From Plectosphaerella cucumerina (taxonomy: Eukaryota > Ascomycota > Sordariomycetes > Glomerellales > Plectosphaerellaceae), in contig JAGPXD010000002.1 of assembly GCA_020746995.1 (NCBI GenBank), positions 4,464,001 to 4,528,000 of the forward strand: a stretch of 64,000 bases of DNA, read 5' to 3'. Shown in pieces: positions 1 to 10,944 of this stretch (positions are counted from its first letter, which is position 1; every line of letters begins with the position of its first letter). A program made the translations under genes and the position numbers. Below the pieces are notes generated by a model that was not told the origin of the DNA, did not search any database, and was given only the letters and a program-made list of their open reading frames with translations.

Positions 1-1268
1 TGATCCTGGCCCGTCTCGCGGCCAAGTCTGGTACGATCTGGGTCAATGCCGATGGCCTTCAGCTCACCGGGATGGTGGATTTGTTTGGCCTCGTCCATCG
101 AGACTCGAAAGAGGCGGGGGTATTCCATGGAAGTTGACCGGCAGCATGCCTCACGCAAGGACCGGACCGGCAAGGTAGACCGGCCTGCAAGCACACATGC
201 AGGGGCACATGCATGTTCTTTTCCTTCGCGCGTTTTGCCACGGTCTGCACCAGGAGATTACCGCACCGAGACCGGTTTTCGCGAGCAAGCTGAAGCCAGG
301 GGATACGGCCAATCGAAACATGTCCTGGAAAGCGAGCTGCGCCACCTCGGACCCCCTGGGCCCTGGCCTTCCTGGGCCCCCTGGACCGGGGAAGCGGCCT
401 GCCCGCGAACCCCATGCTGCACAAGTGCGGGAGTTCTGCGGCCACTGCCTCAAACCAAGACGCCCCCGCTGTCGAGGGTAGAGACTCGAACGGCAACGAT
501 TGACGATGGCGGTCACACCGGCGCATCTTATGACAGGTGGCATGCTGCCTAGCTTGCTAGCTTGCTAGGCCATACGACAGTATCGGTAGGTCTGATCGGG
601 CTCCCGAAGCACCGCCAGGCCCAGCCGGGGCGATCGAATCTATCCGCGTCTCGGTTATTACCAGACGAGTCAGTCGGGACGACACCAGACGGGCCAAGAA
701 AACCGCGGGGAAAGCACTACGAAGCAGTCAGCTCGGAGGACTGCCTCGAAAGGGGGCATGCAGCCACGCCACACTTCTGCACGTCTGCACGTCCGCACGT
801 CCTAGCTCGAGTCGGTTACGGAAGTGCATCATCCACCTCCGCGAAAGTCTGGAGCACAAGCACCCAAGTGCCGACCCAACGGGCCCAACACCCCAGTGAC
901 CCAGTGCAAAGATGCCCACCTGGCCAGTATTAAGCATTGCAGGTGGGAACAGGTCGACAGATCTCCGGGGTATGTCAACACCAAGAAGAGCCAGGGGGTC
1001 CCCCCCAAGTCCACCAATAAGCAGAACCCCTCACCCTCTTGAACATGTGGAGGCTTGGCAGGATTGATCCTGGTTGCATGGCTGGGCCCGGGGTCTCGAG
1101 TATATTGCTGGGGATCCTGCTAAAGGATCGATGCCTGGGCTTGCCCGGCCATCTCTGTCTTTATCCTCCCGGCTATTACGGCTTGAAACTTTCCTTCTCC
1201 CCCAGGCCATTTCGCTCGCCCAACCTGCATTCACCTCGGGGGCCTGGTTGACCCAATGTGATAGCAAA
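1..1268. other. Intergenic / window edge, no gene recognised
   Basis: Several short open frames are present on both strands, but none resembles a known family and none shows spliced continuation. A small direct repeat of the unit agcttgct lies near 552-568. The right part, about 1040-1268, is presumably promoter and leader of the receptor-like gene that starts at 1269. I see no tRNA, transposon or coding signal. Confidence 0.6.
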
Positions 1269-2669
1269 ATGGACCTGTTCACACGCAATCACGTCGACGA
1301 TGTCGTCCATGGGTTCGTTTCGCCGTACAAGGAGCTCAACCTGGGCCTCTGGTCGCTCTTCCTGGGCGCCACATTCTTCCTGGTCCTCCGCCTCTGGGTC
1401 AAGGTAACACGCCGCCACGGTCTGTGGTACGACGACCACATTTTGATCGTTTCTTGGGTATGTTGGCACGCCTTGCGTGGTGTTTCGTCCTCCAAAGCTC
1501 AACTCACTGACCCAACCAACAGGCCGTTCTCCTCGCGAACAACATCCTCATCGTCCACCAATTTGCAACCGGATATGTCCTCGAGGACTCGACCAAAAAA
1601 TGGGATGATCGCATGCACATCCTCATCAACATCTCCTCCTGCGGCACTCTGATAGGACAGGCATGGACCAAGACGGCCTTCGGAGTCACCCTGCTGCGGA
1701 TGAGCAACCAGTGGCAGCGCTGGGTCCTGTGGTTCTGCATCGTCACCATGAACATCTGGATGTTCCTCAAAGTCATCTTCCAATGGGCCAAGGTCTGTGA
1801 CAAGGACGGCTACGACAACTGGTATAGGCTCGACTTTTGCATCGGATGGGACTTCCGGGACGACTTCAAGGAGGGCGGCAATGGTATGTCTTGTGGTTTT
1901 TGCCGTCATGACCTGGGCTGACATGCGCGCACAGTCTACAACATCATCATGGACTTTGTCTTTGCCTCGTTCCCTTGGGTCATCACCAGGTCCCTGGAGA
2001 TGCGGAGGGTGGAGAAAATTGGTCTCTGTGCCACCATGAGCCTGGGCATGATGTACGAAGCCCTGTCCTCTTCCCTCACCCTCAACAACGCTGACCGTTC
2101 ACAGTGTCGCTATCGTGTCGGCCATTCGAGTTGCATGGAAGGACGTGGGCAACGAACGAGACGAGTACTACATCTGTAAGCCGGCCCTCCAACCTCATGA
2201 ACGATATGAATCAAAGATACTAATACGCTCGGCAATAGTCCGCAACGGCCTTTCTCAGATTTGGTAAGAGAGTCCTCTTCATGATGTTCATCCTCTCTTC
2301 CCTGCCCCTGTTTCGCCGGTGAGCATCTTGCTGACATCGTCACCTCAAAGGTACTCCTCTGAAATCACCGGAACAATCATCGTCCAGTGCATCCCCATTC
2401 TTCGCCCCATCATTCGCGACATTCACACCTCTCTCACCTCGAGGAGACTCGTCTCCACCGCCGACAGGCAGAGCACAATGATCACAAGCAACGTCAAGCT
2501 GAGCGACCGGAGAACGTCGACGATCCTGGACGATGCCGAGAGCGGCAGCAGCACTCACCGCATCGCGCTGCAAGAGATTCCGGAGGAGAGACCCGAGGAC
2601 CTGAAAGAGCCTCGACACTCCATATCCGACGAGGAAAGCCCTAGGTGGAAAAAGGATTCAAAAGCATGA
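1269..2669 (+). CDS. PTH11-type rhodopsin-fold integral membrane protein
   Basis: The protein is probably a plasma-membrane seven-helix protein of the fungal rhodopsin-domain (PTH11-related) superfamily; ligand and signalling partner are unknown. Six exons give a clean 360-aa protein: 1269-1457, 1523-1883, 1935-2052, 2105-2175, 2239-2263 and 2351-2669. Visible family signs are an early hydrophobic helix followed by WYDDHILIVSW (about residues 53-63), further hydrophobic segments, and the late signature IPILRPIIRDI after the last intron. The C-terminal 80 or so residues are a charged, Ser/Thr-rich cytosolic tail. No CFEM cysteine domain precedes the helices, so it belongs to the non-CFEM class. 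The ATG at 1269 is chosen because upstream in-frame sequence is leader-like. Family assignment is by fold-level resemblance; a receptor role is inference. Confidence 0.82.
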
Positions 2670-3604
2670 CCTCCGGTTAGAGGCATGCCGCAATGTGGAA
2701 CCAAAGTTCGTCGATCTTGAGCTGAGATGAAGGTTCATCCATGTATATGTGTGTGTGTGCAGTCACCTGCGTTCTTTTTTGTCACATCAGGTCACTTGAG
2801 CGTATCATTGAAGCTAAGCTCGGAAGATTTACTGTTCCTCAAACTTGAAAAGGGCTTGCTTCCTGCCGACTTGGCTCGGCAAGTTGGTGTGTAGGTGCAT
2901 GCATCCGCATTTTCAGCCCGACCGCCAAGCCAATGACTGCATTAGCGACTTGCCCAGTTCGATGTATGTTGACGGCCCCTGTCCAGGTCAAGGTCTTGTC
3001 AATGAAAGGAGCCGATGAGCAGAGGCTTCCAGGTTGGCCGAGGAAGCCTCACCCTCTCCTCCGCAACAAGCGGCCCCCGGCAGATTGACCAGCCCAGTCA
3101 GTGGGTAATTAGCCAAGTCTTCTGCCTTCATGCAGTCCATGGAAGCCGTGGTATATCCGCTGAGCCGTGGTCCATTCCCGTTCTTGCGGTCACTGGTGCG
3201 CTGGCCAATGCTCGGTCGTTACGTTTTGTTTACCAAAACACCACAACTACCAAGGAAGCAAGGTTGGCGATTTGTCATGACCTGCTTTTCTGTCATCATT
3301 TACGTGAACGGTCCAGCTCACGGCCAATGCAAATTGATTTCCGCAAACCGGGCGCGGCGGAATGGTGACAGTTAGGTAATGAGTCCCCACGGCTACTCTT
3401 GGCACGGGCACCCATCGTGGCCCTTGTCATCGACAGCATCGAGATATATGGCACGGAGAGCCCCAAGAATAGTCTGGCGGTTTGCTTCGTCGACGTTATT
3501 CTTCATGCAGGACAGTCTTTTCTGCCGCACCAGCCACGTTCACTCCATGCCTCCGAAAACCACCAGGCATTGTTCCTCTCGCCAAACCCCCTTGCCCCCT
3601 GAAG
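2670..3604. other. Intergenic; leader of the ligase gene
   Basis: This is the 3' flank of the receptor-like gene, with a short GT-rich run near 2745-2760, followed by the promoter and leader of the downstream tubulin-ligase-family gene. Open frames here are short and unlike any family I know. The frame of the downstream gene stays open back to about 3482, but only from a TTG, so this part is read as leader. Confidence 0.5.
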
Positions 3605-5062
3605 ATGGCAGCAGATTCACCAGCAATCCATGCCTACATTCAGGCTGCCTCTCCGTGGCTGAATGAGCACCTTCGGGCATTGGTGTTGCAGCATTGCCCC
3701 AATGCCATCTTCTACAACGACTTCGGTGACTTTCCCACGTCCCCAGGAATCAGAACGTTTCAGTTCTGCGACGGCTGGGAGCTCAATCGGAACTTCGCAG
3801 TGCTGAACACTTCGGAAAAGGGGCTGATCAACGCCTACCCGAACAGCGATGCCGTCGCCAGGAAGAACTACCTTTCAAAGGTCATCGAGTACTGGACAGC
3901 AAAGCGCCCCGACAGCATCCTGTGCACCAACTCACCCGTCACGATTCGCCTGTCTCTAGACTACGCAGAGTACGTTGACGAGTCCCTGGCTGCAGCCGAC
4001 GACCTCACTCTCATGTCTTCTCTGGAGGTGAACGAGGAGAAGCCTGCTCCAAAACGCGAGTGGTGGATCTTGAAGCCGGCCCTTGTCGACTGCGGAGCCG
4101 GTATCCGTCTTTTCAGCACCATGGATGAGCTCGCTAGCCATCTTGAACTCGCCGAGGACGAGGTTGAGAGTGATGAGGAAGCGGAAGTCGAAGCAAAGGG
4201 CCCAGTCAGCGTTGCTATTGACAGCAAAGACGACGACCTTGCTCCGGTTTCTCTATCACTGCCGGGCCTTGACGCACTGGACGCTCTCGTCACCACCATG
4301 GACCAAACGGCCATTGGACCTATTCAAGGAACCAAGTCGCGTCAGCCCTACGTGTTCTCTGCGGGAGGTCGGATCCCATCCTCAGAGATGCGCGAGTTCG
4401 TGGCCCAGCGGTACATCACCGACATCCTCCCTCTTGAGAAGCGGAAGTGGCACGTCCGGGCCTACGTGCTATGCATCGGCCGCCTCAAAGTACACGTCTT
4501 CAAAGACATGCTGGCCCTCCTCGCCGCTGTCGATTACGAACCACCCTGGGATAACCCGAGTCTCATGGCTTCCCTCACCAACACAGCCCTGCAGGATGAA
4601 GAGGATTTTGTGGGCAAGAACTCGATGCGAAAGTTCTCCGAACTCCCGGACGACCTTCTCGACTGCCAGGGCGAGGGAGTCACCTGGAAAGATTCTGTTT
4701 TTAAACAGATTTGCTCTGTGTCGGCGGAAGTCTTCAGGGCCGCTGCCTACACCATGGCTGACAAGTTCACCACTCTGGACAGCTGCTTTGAGCTCTTCGG
4801 CGTGGATTTCCTGGTCGACGCGGGCGGGACGGCCTGGTTGCTCGAGGTGAATGAGACACCTGCATTCTATCAACAGGGTGCGGCTGGGCCAATGGCCCTT
4901 GAACTGATGGAATCTGTTGTATGTGTTGCCATGGAACACATGAACTCCACGCAGCTCCAGGATACTCGGTTCTCTGCAGCTCGTGAGAGGATGGTGGAAG
5001 TGTTAGACGAGACTTCGAAGCTTGCAAAGAGCAACATCACTGAGATAACGTCGGAGGTGTAG
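3605..5062 (+). CDS. Tubulin-tyrosine ligase family (ATP-grasp) protein
   Basis: The product is a predicted ATP-dependent amino-acid ligase of the TTL/TTLL family, acting in the cytosol on tubulin or another C-terminal tail. A single exon encodes 485 aa. ATP-grasp landmarks in order are WWILKPALVDCGAGIRLF (about residues 152-170), FVAQRYI with a following KWHVRAYVL segment (about 265-285), and GVDFLV...LLEVNETPAF (about 400-420). The last carries the Asp and the Glu-x-Asn pair expected to bind Mg-ATP. An acidic insert rich in Glu and Asp sits near residues 180-198. Yeast Pby1 is the best-known fungal relative, but no SurE phosphatase domain is seen here. The ATG at 3605 is the first real ATG of the frame that begins with conserved-looking sequence. 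Substrate is unknown. Confidence 0.88.
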   Translation: MAADSPAIHAYIQAASPWLNEHLRALVLQHCPNAIFYNDFGDFPTSPGIRTFQFCDGWELNRNFAVLNTSEKGLINAYPNSDAVARKNYLSKVIEYWTAKRPDSILCTNSPVTIRLSLDYAEYVDESLAAADDLTLMSSLEVNEEKPAPKREWWILKPALVDCGAGIRLFSTMDELASHLELAEDEVESDEEAEVEAKGPVSVAIDSKDDDLAPVSLSLPGLDALDALVTTMDQTAIGPIQGTKSRQPYVFSAGGRIPSSEMREFVAQRYITDILPLEKRKWHVRAYVLCIGRLKVHVFKDMLALLAAVDYEPPWDNPSLMASLTNTALQDEEDFVGKNSMRKFSELPDDLLDCQGEGVTWKDSVFKQICSVSAEVFRAAAYTMADKFTTLDSCFELFGVDFLVDAGGTAWLLEVNETPAFYQQGAAGPMALELMESVVCVAMEHMNSTQLQDTRFSAARERMVEVLDETSKLAKSNITEITSEV

Positions 5063-5508
5063 GTCCCGAAATACAGAATCCTCCTCTATCTTATGGAAAC
5101 TTAATCGGCTCAATGCGGTTCCATGCAGCGACTGTTTTCTTGTGATGTCGACGTTCTCATCCCAGTACGTCGCACGTTTGTTAGTTTGTCTTCTCTACTG
5201 CAGGCTGGAAGTACATCTATATATGCCTACTTACTTGTAGATTGATGTCCCTCCATTTGCTACTCTGAATCGTCACGAACATATAGAATTTCAGGCTGCA
5301 ATAGACACACTGCCCTTCTCTCTATACGTTCCCCCAGTAACCTCATCGTGCGTCCCATTGAGTAGGTAAGTACGTAGGTTCTCTTGCAATTCACGCCACT
5401 CAATGAACATGGAATTCCTGGGGGGCTCTACTCGAGTCATGTCGTCGCCCGAATGTCTCAGCCAATCATGAAGGCGACTTAATGGGCGATACTCAACGAT
5501 GAACATGT
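5063..5508. other. Convergent 3' intergenic region
   Basis: This is the AT-richer gap between the stop of the ligase gene and the stop of the convergent minus-strand Zn2Cys6 gene. It presumably holds both 3' UTRs and polyadenylation signals. No gene is visible. Confidence 0.6.
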
Positions 5509-6423
5509 TCAAAAATATAGATTGTCCTGTCTACGGAGCAAAGCAGATGTCTTGCTCTGCTCGCCGCTGTCCGGTGTTTCTGTCCTGGTCTCCTCTCCCG
5601 ATTCCATAATCAACGGCAAAACTTGGAACTGTCCTGCTGGACTTGCTCCGAAATCGTTATCGGCGATTGAGGTCTGCTCTGGATCTTCGGTCCATCTCAA
5701 AGGCTCAGCCAGGTCAGGGCTGGCACTCATAGTCGAGCTTGAGAAAATTCCAATGCTCCGGGATGGGATGGTTGTTTCGTTTGGTGGGCCTTGCATTTTG
5801 CTCCGGAACCAAGCATCAAGGTCGCTGGCAGATCGAAGTGGCAGGGCGTCCCATTCCCTCACCATATCACCTTTATTTCTTTTGGCCTGCCATACCTCTT
5901 GATCCTGCTGGGCTTTCTGCAAATTGGTGTCTAGCAGCTGCATGTGGCCGGGTGGAAGCTGTTGGAGAGCGGTAAACAACATGGCTTCTGTCGCGGCTAA
6001 CCGAGCCTCGAGTCTGTTCAGATAGCCCGTTGGGATGCCTCTGACGGATGCATCAAGTCAGCCAAAATTCAGTAGACGTCTGAGACAAGACTTTTGAAAA
6101 CGCATAAGCTCAACTCACCTTTTATTCTGTTCTGGGTACTGGCATTTTGAAGGGTCGCATTGGAGGCAATGGGGCCTAAGCAGGGGTAAGTCAACGCCGG
6201 TCTGTCTTGGTGGTGGATAATGGAAGGACCGGATAGCTTACAGGGTCCTATCGCACTACAGATTTCGTTTAAGTCGATACTCCAGTGTCAAAAAGTAAAG
6301 CTTGGGACCGACACTCACCTTGCGCTTCTTGTTCCTGCAAGGTTCGCATGCAATCGGACTCTGTAGCTTGCGGTCCAAACTTGGCTCGGGACTTTTGCTG
6401 CTACCTTCGATACTCCCGTCCAT
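5509..6423 (-). CDS. Short Zn2Cys6 (GAL4-type) transcription factor
   Basis: The product is a predicted nuclear DNA-binding regulator of 235 aa. The exons on the minus strand are 6423-6319, 6255-6242 (only 14 nt), 6175-6119 and 6040-5509. Splicing assembles a zinc cluster with cysteines at residues 26, 29, 36, 43, 46 and 51 (x2, x6, x6, x2, x4), preceded by Pro-Ile-Ala. A linker and short coil follow (PTGYLNRLEARLAATEAM, about 61-78), which is the typical dimerisation context. The rest contains a REWDALPLRSASDLDAWF segment and a Ser/Glu-rich tail. There is no fungal-specific regulatory (middle homology) domain. The gene is divergent from a regulator that has that domain but lacks a zinc cluster. 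Targets are inferred from a shared promoter element and not known. Confidence 0.85.
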
Positions 6424-6886
6424 TGTAGAATTCGTCGAGGTCAGAATGAATGAGAGCTTCAGTCTGTCATTGACGCGTGTGGGCCAGCTCATCTTTCTAC
6501 CCGCCCAGCAACAGGTTAGGTACTGAACTGCTCGACGTCTTTTTCTTGGCGCGGGGTTTCGGCGGAGTTTCCTTTGTCCGCCACCTGTATTGATGTCTCC
6601 ATAGCCCACCCCGCATCCGGTCAAATCGAGTCAGGGGCGTCAGCGGACGTGCTGGGGTTAGAGAAGGTTGGTGGAGTTAAAGAAATTAGCAGCATGTCCC
6701 CAAGGATGCACGTAAAGCTGTTATCGGCTTAACAGCCTTACTGACAAGGCAGGAATGCCCCGGATTAGTTCAACCACCAACGTTCCAGTGCCTTGACCTG
6801 ACCCCACGACCAGGCTTGTGGAGTTGCCATGCCGTCGCTCATGCAAACACCAATCACCACCGCTTGAGTTTCTTGACTCCCTTGTG
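6424..6886. promoter_or_regulatory. Shared divergent promoter of the two regulator genes
   Basis: The 463-bp interval separates the start codons of the Zn2Cys6 gene (minus) and the regulatory-domain gene (plus). It contains one CGGAGTTTC element at 6563-6571. A small open frame in another frame begins with ATG at 6829 and ends at 6866, upstream of the chosen start of the plus gene. I looked for a zinc-cluster-encoding exon on the plus strand here and found none. Confidence 0.55.
6563..6571 (+). promoter_or_regulatory. CGGAGTTTC element, copy 1
   Basis: The exact nonamer CGGAGTTTC lies about 140 bp upstream of the Zn2Cys6 ATG and about 316 bp upstream of the regulatory-domain ATG. The CGG triplet is the usual half-site of Zn2Cys6 regulators. 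Three more exact copies lie in the dehydrogenase/permease promoter. Confidence 0.45.
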
Positions 6887-9292
6887 ATGGAGGCCGTCGA
6901 ATCACCCCACGCTTCATCGGATCCCGGTACTCCGGGCATCAGCCCTGCGGATCTCGGTCGCCTCCGGAAGCGCAAGTTTTCTACGGCCACCAGCACCGAC
7001 CGGTCTACTCGCGAATTGGGGCTCATGCGAGACTCGGGCAGGTCTGATACGGCACGCTTTGTCGGAAGCAGCAGCGGCATTCACTTCATACGACACGTAT
7101 ATCTACGACTGGCCCGAAAATCGGCGGTGAGGCCGACTTCCCCTTGCGCCCAGGCGACCAACGACTACGTGCCAGGGGAGGACGACCAACTTCTTCGCCG
7201 TTCATCTTCTCGAGATGGAAGCGAGCAGGACTTATGGAAGGAAAATGAAACTATTTCGGACTCCGACGCAGGAACCGACCACCCCTCATTCGAGCAGCTG
7301 GTGGACTGGTCCCGAAGCTACTTCGAATCATGGCACCCAACGCTGCCCTTTCTGGGAGCCCCTGACATCTTGGCGCTGTTTGAGAAGATCAGTCACGTCG
7401 GAATCACGGGCATCAGTCACCTCGATGGCTCGATTGTCAGATCAATTCTCTCGATATCTCTGGCCGACAGCCGCCAGGGACCACCTCACAGCAACCCCAT
7501 CCCTGCAAACCTCGTCTTTCGGACTGTCGAGGAGGCCATGTTTGCCTCTCAACACGCTCTCTTCCGACCAGCTTCCTTGAAGGCCACTCAGGCAGCCATC
7601 AGCATCCAACTATTTCTCATCTCCATGCTTCGGCTGAACTCCGCATCCAGGCTGGGAGGACTGATCGTCCGCATGGCATTCCATCTTGGTCTGCATCGGT
7701 GTCCTGCGAGGTTCCGGTTCTTCCACGCCGATGAGACGCAGATGCGGCGCCGAGTGTTCTGGTGCATCTATTCTCTTGAGAGATTTCTCTGCCAGTCGCT
7801 GGGCCTGCCGCTGGATATCCGAGACGACGACATCGACGTTTGCTTCCCAGGTGAAGAACGGCACGGCCCCCACGAACCACGGGACAACAGACTCATCCTA
7901 CTCACTTTTCTGGCAAAGCATGCCAGAATTCGGGGGCTCATTCTCGAGCTACGAAACAAGAGCATTTCAAGCAGGCACGATAATGCCGAGCAGGCGAGCT
8001 ATGTGCAAGCCGAGCTGGCCAAATGGTCCAACGAGATTCACGACCTGGTGGATGACCCTCCTGAATTTCTCCACGGCGGCCCAGATGAGTCGTCATCCCC
8101 CAGCATACGACCCAGTCATCGCCTGTACCTCTTGCTGTTGAAGCACGAGTCGACCATCTCCCTGAACCGGCCAATGATGACATCCGATCCCCTCGGGGCG
8201 ACCTATGCAGCCGCTCTCCAAGAGTGCATTTTCGCCGCCAAGTCAATTCTCAGCACTCTGAGAAAACACACAGCCCAATTCAAACTTCCGGCAGAGGCAG
8301 GTGCCGATCGTCTCAGCCAGCCAATGTTGTGGCCATCATGCACCTGGGCCATCTGGATCAGTGCCTTCATTCTTATCTTCGCCGCCGTTGAGGGGCAGAT
8401 CCATCTCACTGTGGCTCAAAGGTAGGCCGAGCCCTCCCCATACCCTGCAGTCACACTCATCACGATGCTAACTTTGCCTTTGGACAGATATGTGGAATCA
8501 AGCAAGGATATACTTCGTCACATTGCGGCCAGAAACACGTCTTGGCCTGAGTACTGCCTCTCGGCCATCGACGAACTCACTGCGGCAATCAAGGACTTGC
8601 CTGCTGAGCCGGATCGTTCCGAGATGCCTGGAGGACCTTCAAATCCAGCAGAATGGACAGGTCATACTGGCAGTCAACTAAATCTGCCAGATACGTACAA
8701 TGATCCATCCGTGGCTCCTGTTTCCAGCGGTTGGCGGGACACCCAGACACCCAGTACCCGGACGGCGCAGAGCCCCATCTCTCGCTACATGGAGTCTTAT
8801 GGCGGTCCGTACTCTGCTCAAAGGCCGGCCGTAGGGGTTCCATCGACAGGCGCCGTGCCTCATCAACACCCGCCTACTAATAACAGCGCGGAGTCACTGT
8901 CCCAGTCCCGCCCGGCCAAAGCGCCGCGTCGAACCGTGCAACCTGGTGCTCGGAGTCATGAAGCCGGTCTCAGAGCACAACCCCAAGCGCCGCTCGCAGT
9001 CACAGGCACACCTGAAATCAACATGTGGTCGAACAATGTCCAGCACATTGGTAGTCTGGGCCCAGAAATGCGGGGAGACGAGGCCGCCTTTGACCAGCCA
9101 CTCTCGAGAGCCCTTGCTGCATCCTCCTTCGCCTCGATGCCAGGAAACTCCTTGTCCGGCGAGGCTGTTGGCGAAGGGCAGGAGTCGATGATCTGGTTCG
9201 ATCAACTGTTTGCTAACGCTTTTGGGGCTATTGACTATCCAGTTCTGGCATCTGCCCAGTTTGATCCATCAGTAGATCCCTCGTGGCAGTAG
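6887..9292 (+). CDS. Fungal transcription-factor regulatory-domain protein lacking a visible zinc cluster
   Basis: The protein contains the fungal-specific transcription factor (middle homology) domain. Exons 6887-8421 and 8488-9292 encode 779 aa; an earlier in-frame ATG at 6818 would add 23 residues. The N-terminus has a basic patch (RLRKRKF) and then GSSSGIHFIR. The regulatory domain spans roughly residues 130-430 and includes LVDWSRSYFESWHPTLPF, IVRSILSISLADSR and RLGGLIVRMAFHLGLHR. The intron falls inside a conserved stretch continuing as RYVESSKDILRHIA. The C-terminal 250 residues are Pro/Ser/Gln-rich with a hydrophobic acidic end, suggesting an activation region. No cysteine cluster precedes the domain, although full-length relatives usually have one. 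Either the gene lost it, an upstream exon was missed, or it works with a partner. Confidence 0.8.
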
Positions 9293-9714
9293 CATGCCGA
9301 AATCAAGGACCATGGTCGCCTGCCTGTTGATGCCTCGAATTAAGTTATGAAGTGATGATGTCTTTCAAAATTTACTGCATGGGTTCACTATCTCCAAATT
9401 TGACGTGAACAGAGAGGGCCCCCGGCCATGTGCTCTATTTTGCACTCTCGCTGGCCCCTACTTAGGCAATAGAAATATCCCGGGCTTCTCACTGAGCTCA
9501 GTGCATGCAAACCGGAAGGGTCTGCTATTTCATGACGGGCAATATTTCAGTTAGCTTCGACGTTTCGACCTTTCTCAGTTATGAGGTCCCGAATACTGGG
9601 CAATGATGCATCATGAGCAGGGAAGGTAATCATTGCGAAGAAATTCTTACGACAAATACAATCATGTACCTCTGTTCATTTATACAATTTGTTGATCTAT
9701 CGAAATATCATCGC
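9293..9714. other. Convergent 3' intergenic region
   Basis: This gap of about 420 bp lies between the stop codons of the plus-strand regulator and the minus-strand dehydrogenase. It holds 3' UTR sequence only, as far as I can see. Confidence 0.6.
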
Positions 9715-10944
9715 TTACTGGCCCTTGCCAAACCTGGAGCGGATCTCCTTGATCACAGCTGCCGTGACCTCCTTTGTCGTCGACTTGCCTCCCAGGTCAG
9801 CCGTGACGACTCCGCTTTCACAGACCGCCTCGACACACTCCATCAGCTTGGTAGCGGCATCCTTCTCGCCCAGCCACTCGAGCATCTCTGATGCGGTCCA
9901 GAAGGTGGCAACAGGGTTTGCCACGCCCTTGCCGGTGATGTCGAAGGCGGATCCGTGGATGGGCTCGAACATGGAGGGGTTCTTGCGGCTGGGATCCAGG
10001 TTGCTGGTGGGGGCGATTCCGATCGATCCTGCCAGGGCAGCAGCGAGATCAGAGAGGATATCGGCGTGCTAGAAAGGTGAAGAGGTCAGTCGAGTCCTCT
10101 CTTCCCGCGGGTCTCGGGTCTTTGGAGGATAACATACCAGGTTTGTGGCAACAATAGTGTCCAGAGACTCAGGCTTGAGGACCATCCGAGTCGTCATGGC
10201 GTCCACGAGCATCTTGTCGACGGTAACGTCGGGGAAGTCCTTGGCAACGTCCTGTGCGACCTCATCCCAGAGAACCATGCCGTTGCGCTGAGCGTTGCTC
10301 TTGGTGACAACGGTCAGAAGCTTGCGGGGACGGCTCTGGGCGAGCTCAAAGGCGAAGCGCATGATACGCTCGACACCGACCCGCGAGAAGATGGCAACCT
10401 CGGTCGCCACCTCCCAAGGAAGGCCGCGGTGTGAGCGTCCACCCTGACCAGCGTACTCGCCCTCGCTGTTCTCGCGAACGATGACCCAGTCAAGCTCTCC
10501 AGTCTGGCAGTTTCTCAACGGCGACTGGGTGCCGCGAAGGACCTTGGTGGGCCGAACGTTGGCGTACTGCTGGAAAGGCTGGCAGATGGCAAGGCGGAGA
10601 CCCCAGAGCGAGATGTGGTCGGGAACGTCTAAGGTAAGATGTCAGCAAAGTGAAAGGTGTAAATCCAGGATATTTGGCTTACCGGGTGCGCCGACGGCGC
10701 CAAAGAGGATGGCGTCATGCTTCTTGAGCTGCTCAAGGCCGCCGTCCGGGATGTACTTTCCAGTCTTCTTGTAAGTCTCTGAAGACCAGTCGTAGTCGAC
10801 AAAGTCGAGGTCGAAGGAGTTGAGAGTCTGTGCGAGAACCTTGAGCACTTCGACACCTGCAGACACGACCTCCGGGCCGATGCCATCAGCACCCATAGAA
10901 GCGATGCTGTATGAGCTGCGGGCAGGAAGGGCGGTGGGAGACAT
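9715..10944 (-). CDS. D-malate / tartrate-type decarboxylating dehydrogenase (IPMDH superfamily)
   Basis: The predicted enzyme oxidises and decarboxylates a beta-hydroxy acid such as D-malate or tartrate, using NAD and Mn/Mg, in the isocitrate/isopropylmalate dehydrogenase superfamily. Minus-strand exons 10944-10683, 10628-10138 and 10068-9715 give 368 aa. Landmarks are GADGIGPEVV near the N-terminus, FGAVGAPDVPDHISLWG across intron 1, VRENSEGEYAG, the FELAQSRPRK...KSN segment with the catalytic-type Lys, NLHADILSD with metal-binding-type Asp residues, and FEPIHGSAFDITGKG for the cofactor. The DHISLWG and SRPRK segments match D-malate/tartrate dehydrogenases (bacterial DmlA/TtuC type) better than leucine-pathway IPMDH. 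No mitochondrial presequence is evident. It is divergent from an MFS permease. The exact substrate is inferred. Confidence 0.88.

Noticed and set aside
455..500. tRNA-like T-loop word (GTTCGAGTC on the minus strand)
   Set aside because: The flanking bases do not form a five-pair T stem and no A box or acceptor stem is found at the right distance.
9715..10944. Annotation as leucine-pathway 3-isopropylmalate dehydrogenase (LEU2)
   Set aside because: Segments such as DHISLWG and ELAQSRPRK fit the D-malate/tartrate dehydrogenase class, and the gene is paired with a permease.
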